Part shown: one piece after another, positions 14,387 to 14,392 of the stretch
How positions within the stretch are numbered: position 1 is the stretch's first letter
Layout: each line of letters begins with the position of its first letter
NCBI GenBank assembly: GCA_003153055.1
Contig: PMBV01000152.1
Coordinates: forward strand, 9,925-24,316
DNA from: Myxococcales bacterium
GTDB lineage: Bacteria > Myxococcota > Myxococcia > Myxococcales > Myxococcaceae
DNA length: 14,392 nt
Direction: 5' to 3'
Position numbers and translations under genes: made by a program
Notes under the pieces: model-generated
Databases searched by the model: none
The model's input: the letters and a program-made list of their open reading frames with translations, nothing else
What the model was told of the DNA's origin: nothing

Positions 14387-14392
14387 ATGGCT
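14387..14392 (+). CDS. Start of a gene running out of the window
   Basis: ATG GCT at the right edge, with an AAGGAG ribosome site at 14372-14377, nine bases upstream. Only two codons are inside the window. From its position next to the FG-GAP break it could be a transposase, but nothing in the two codons shows that. Confidence 0.35.

Noticed and set aside
14104..14388. 94-codon minus-strand frame over the right edge
   Set aside because: It crosses the FG-GAP fragment in a different frame and has no family-like content; the FG-GAP frame explains the left half.

Overview
The window is high-GC DNA with dense, short-spaced genes. Several exported proteins are lipoproteins carrying Asp-Ala-Gly/Asp-Gly-Gly tripeptides, and there is a decaheme OmcA/MtrC-like cytochrome, an FG-GAP beta-propeller fragment and a peptidase-S74/YadA-head-like protein. 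This mix suggests a member of the Myxococcota (former Deltaproteobacteria). That is an inference from style and gene content; no rRNA or other phylogenetic marker is present.

Layout. 1-1058 (-) is the body of serB (phosphoserine phosphatase with an N-terminal ACT region), cut by the window edge. 1153-2572 (-) is a two-gene lipoprotein operon: a small Cys-rich lipoprotein downstream of a lipoprotein with two DUF1566 repeats. 2669-4365 (+) holds an RlpA-like double-psi beta-barrel lipoprotein and a secreted protein of unknown function. The latter carries a 159-bp palindromic element inserted in frame. 4463-4885 (+) is a small STAS/SEC14-like protein, convergent with glyA (4889-6130, -). The glyA leader contains a candidate ZTP (pfl) riboswitch with a promoter placed to start transcription at its first stem. 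Divergently, thiM and thiE (6412-7832, +) overlap by four bases and encode thiazole salvage and thiamin-phosphate synthesis. Convergent with them is a PpiC/SurA-like lipoprotein (7838-8734, -), which follows a large lipid-anchored decaheme cytochrome (8804-11257, -) with a strong intrinsic terminator between the two.

From about 11260 to the right end the character changes. There is a 342-bp gene-free stretch, then an S74/head-repeat protein whose two ends do not look like its family, then a FitAB/VapBC toxin-antitoxin pair with a palindromic operator. After these come a 100-codon FG-GAP fragment cut off at about 14168 and, at the edge, a possible insertion-element end with the start of another gene. 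This part reads as an accessory, rearranged region.

Functional links. serB and glyA are consecutive steps of serine-to-glycine/one-carbon metabolism. A ZTP sensor on glyA would tie it to 10-formyl-THF status. The cytochrome is a candidate for moving electrons to or across the cell surface, with the neighbouring PPIase lipoprotein a possible folding helper. The strongest novelty candidates are the in-frame palindromic element (3876-4034), the putative ZTP riboswitch (6157-6226) and the debris region at the right end.
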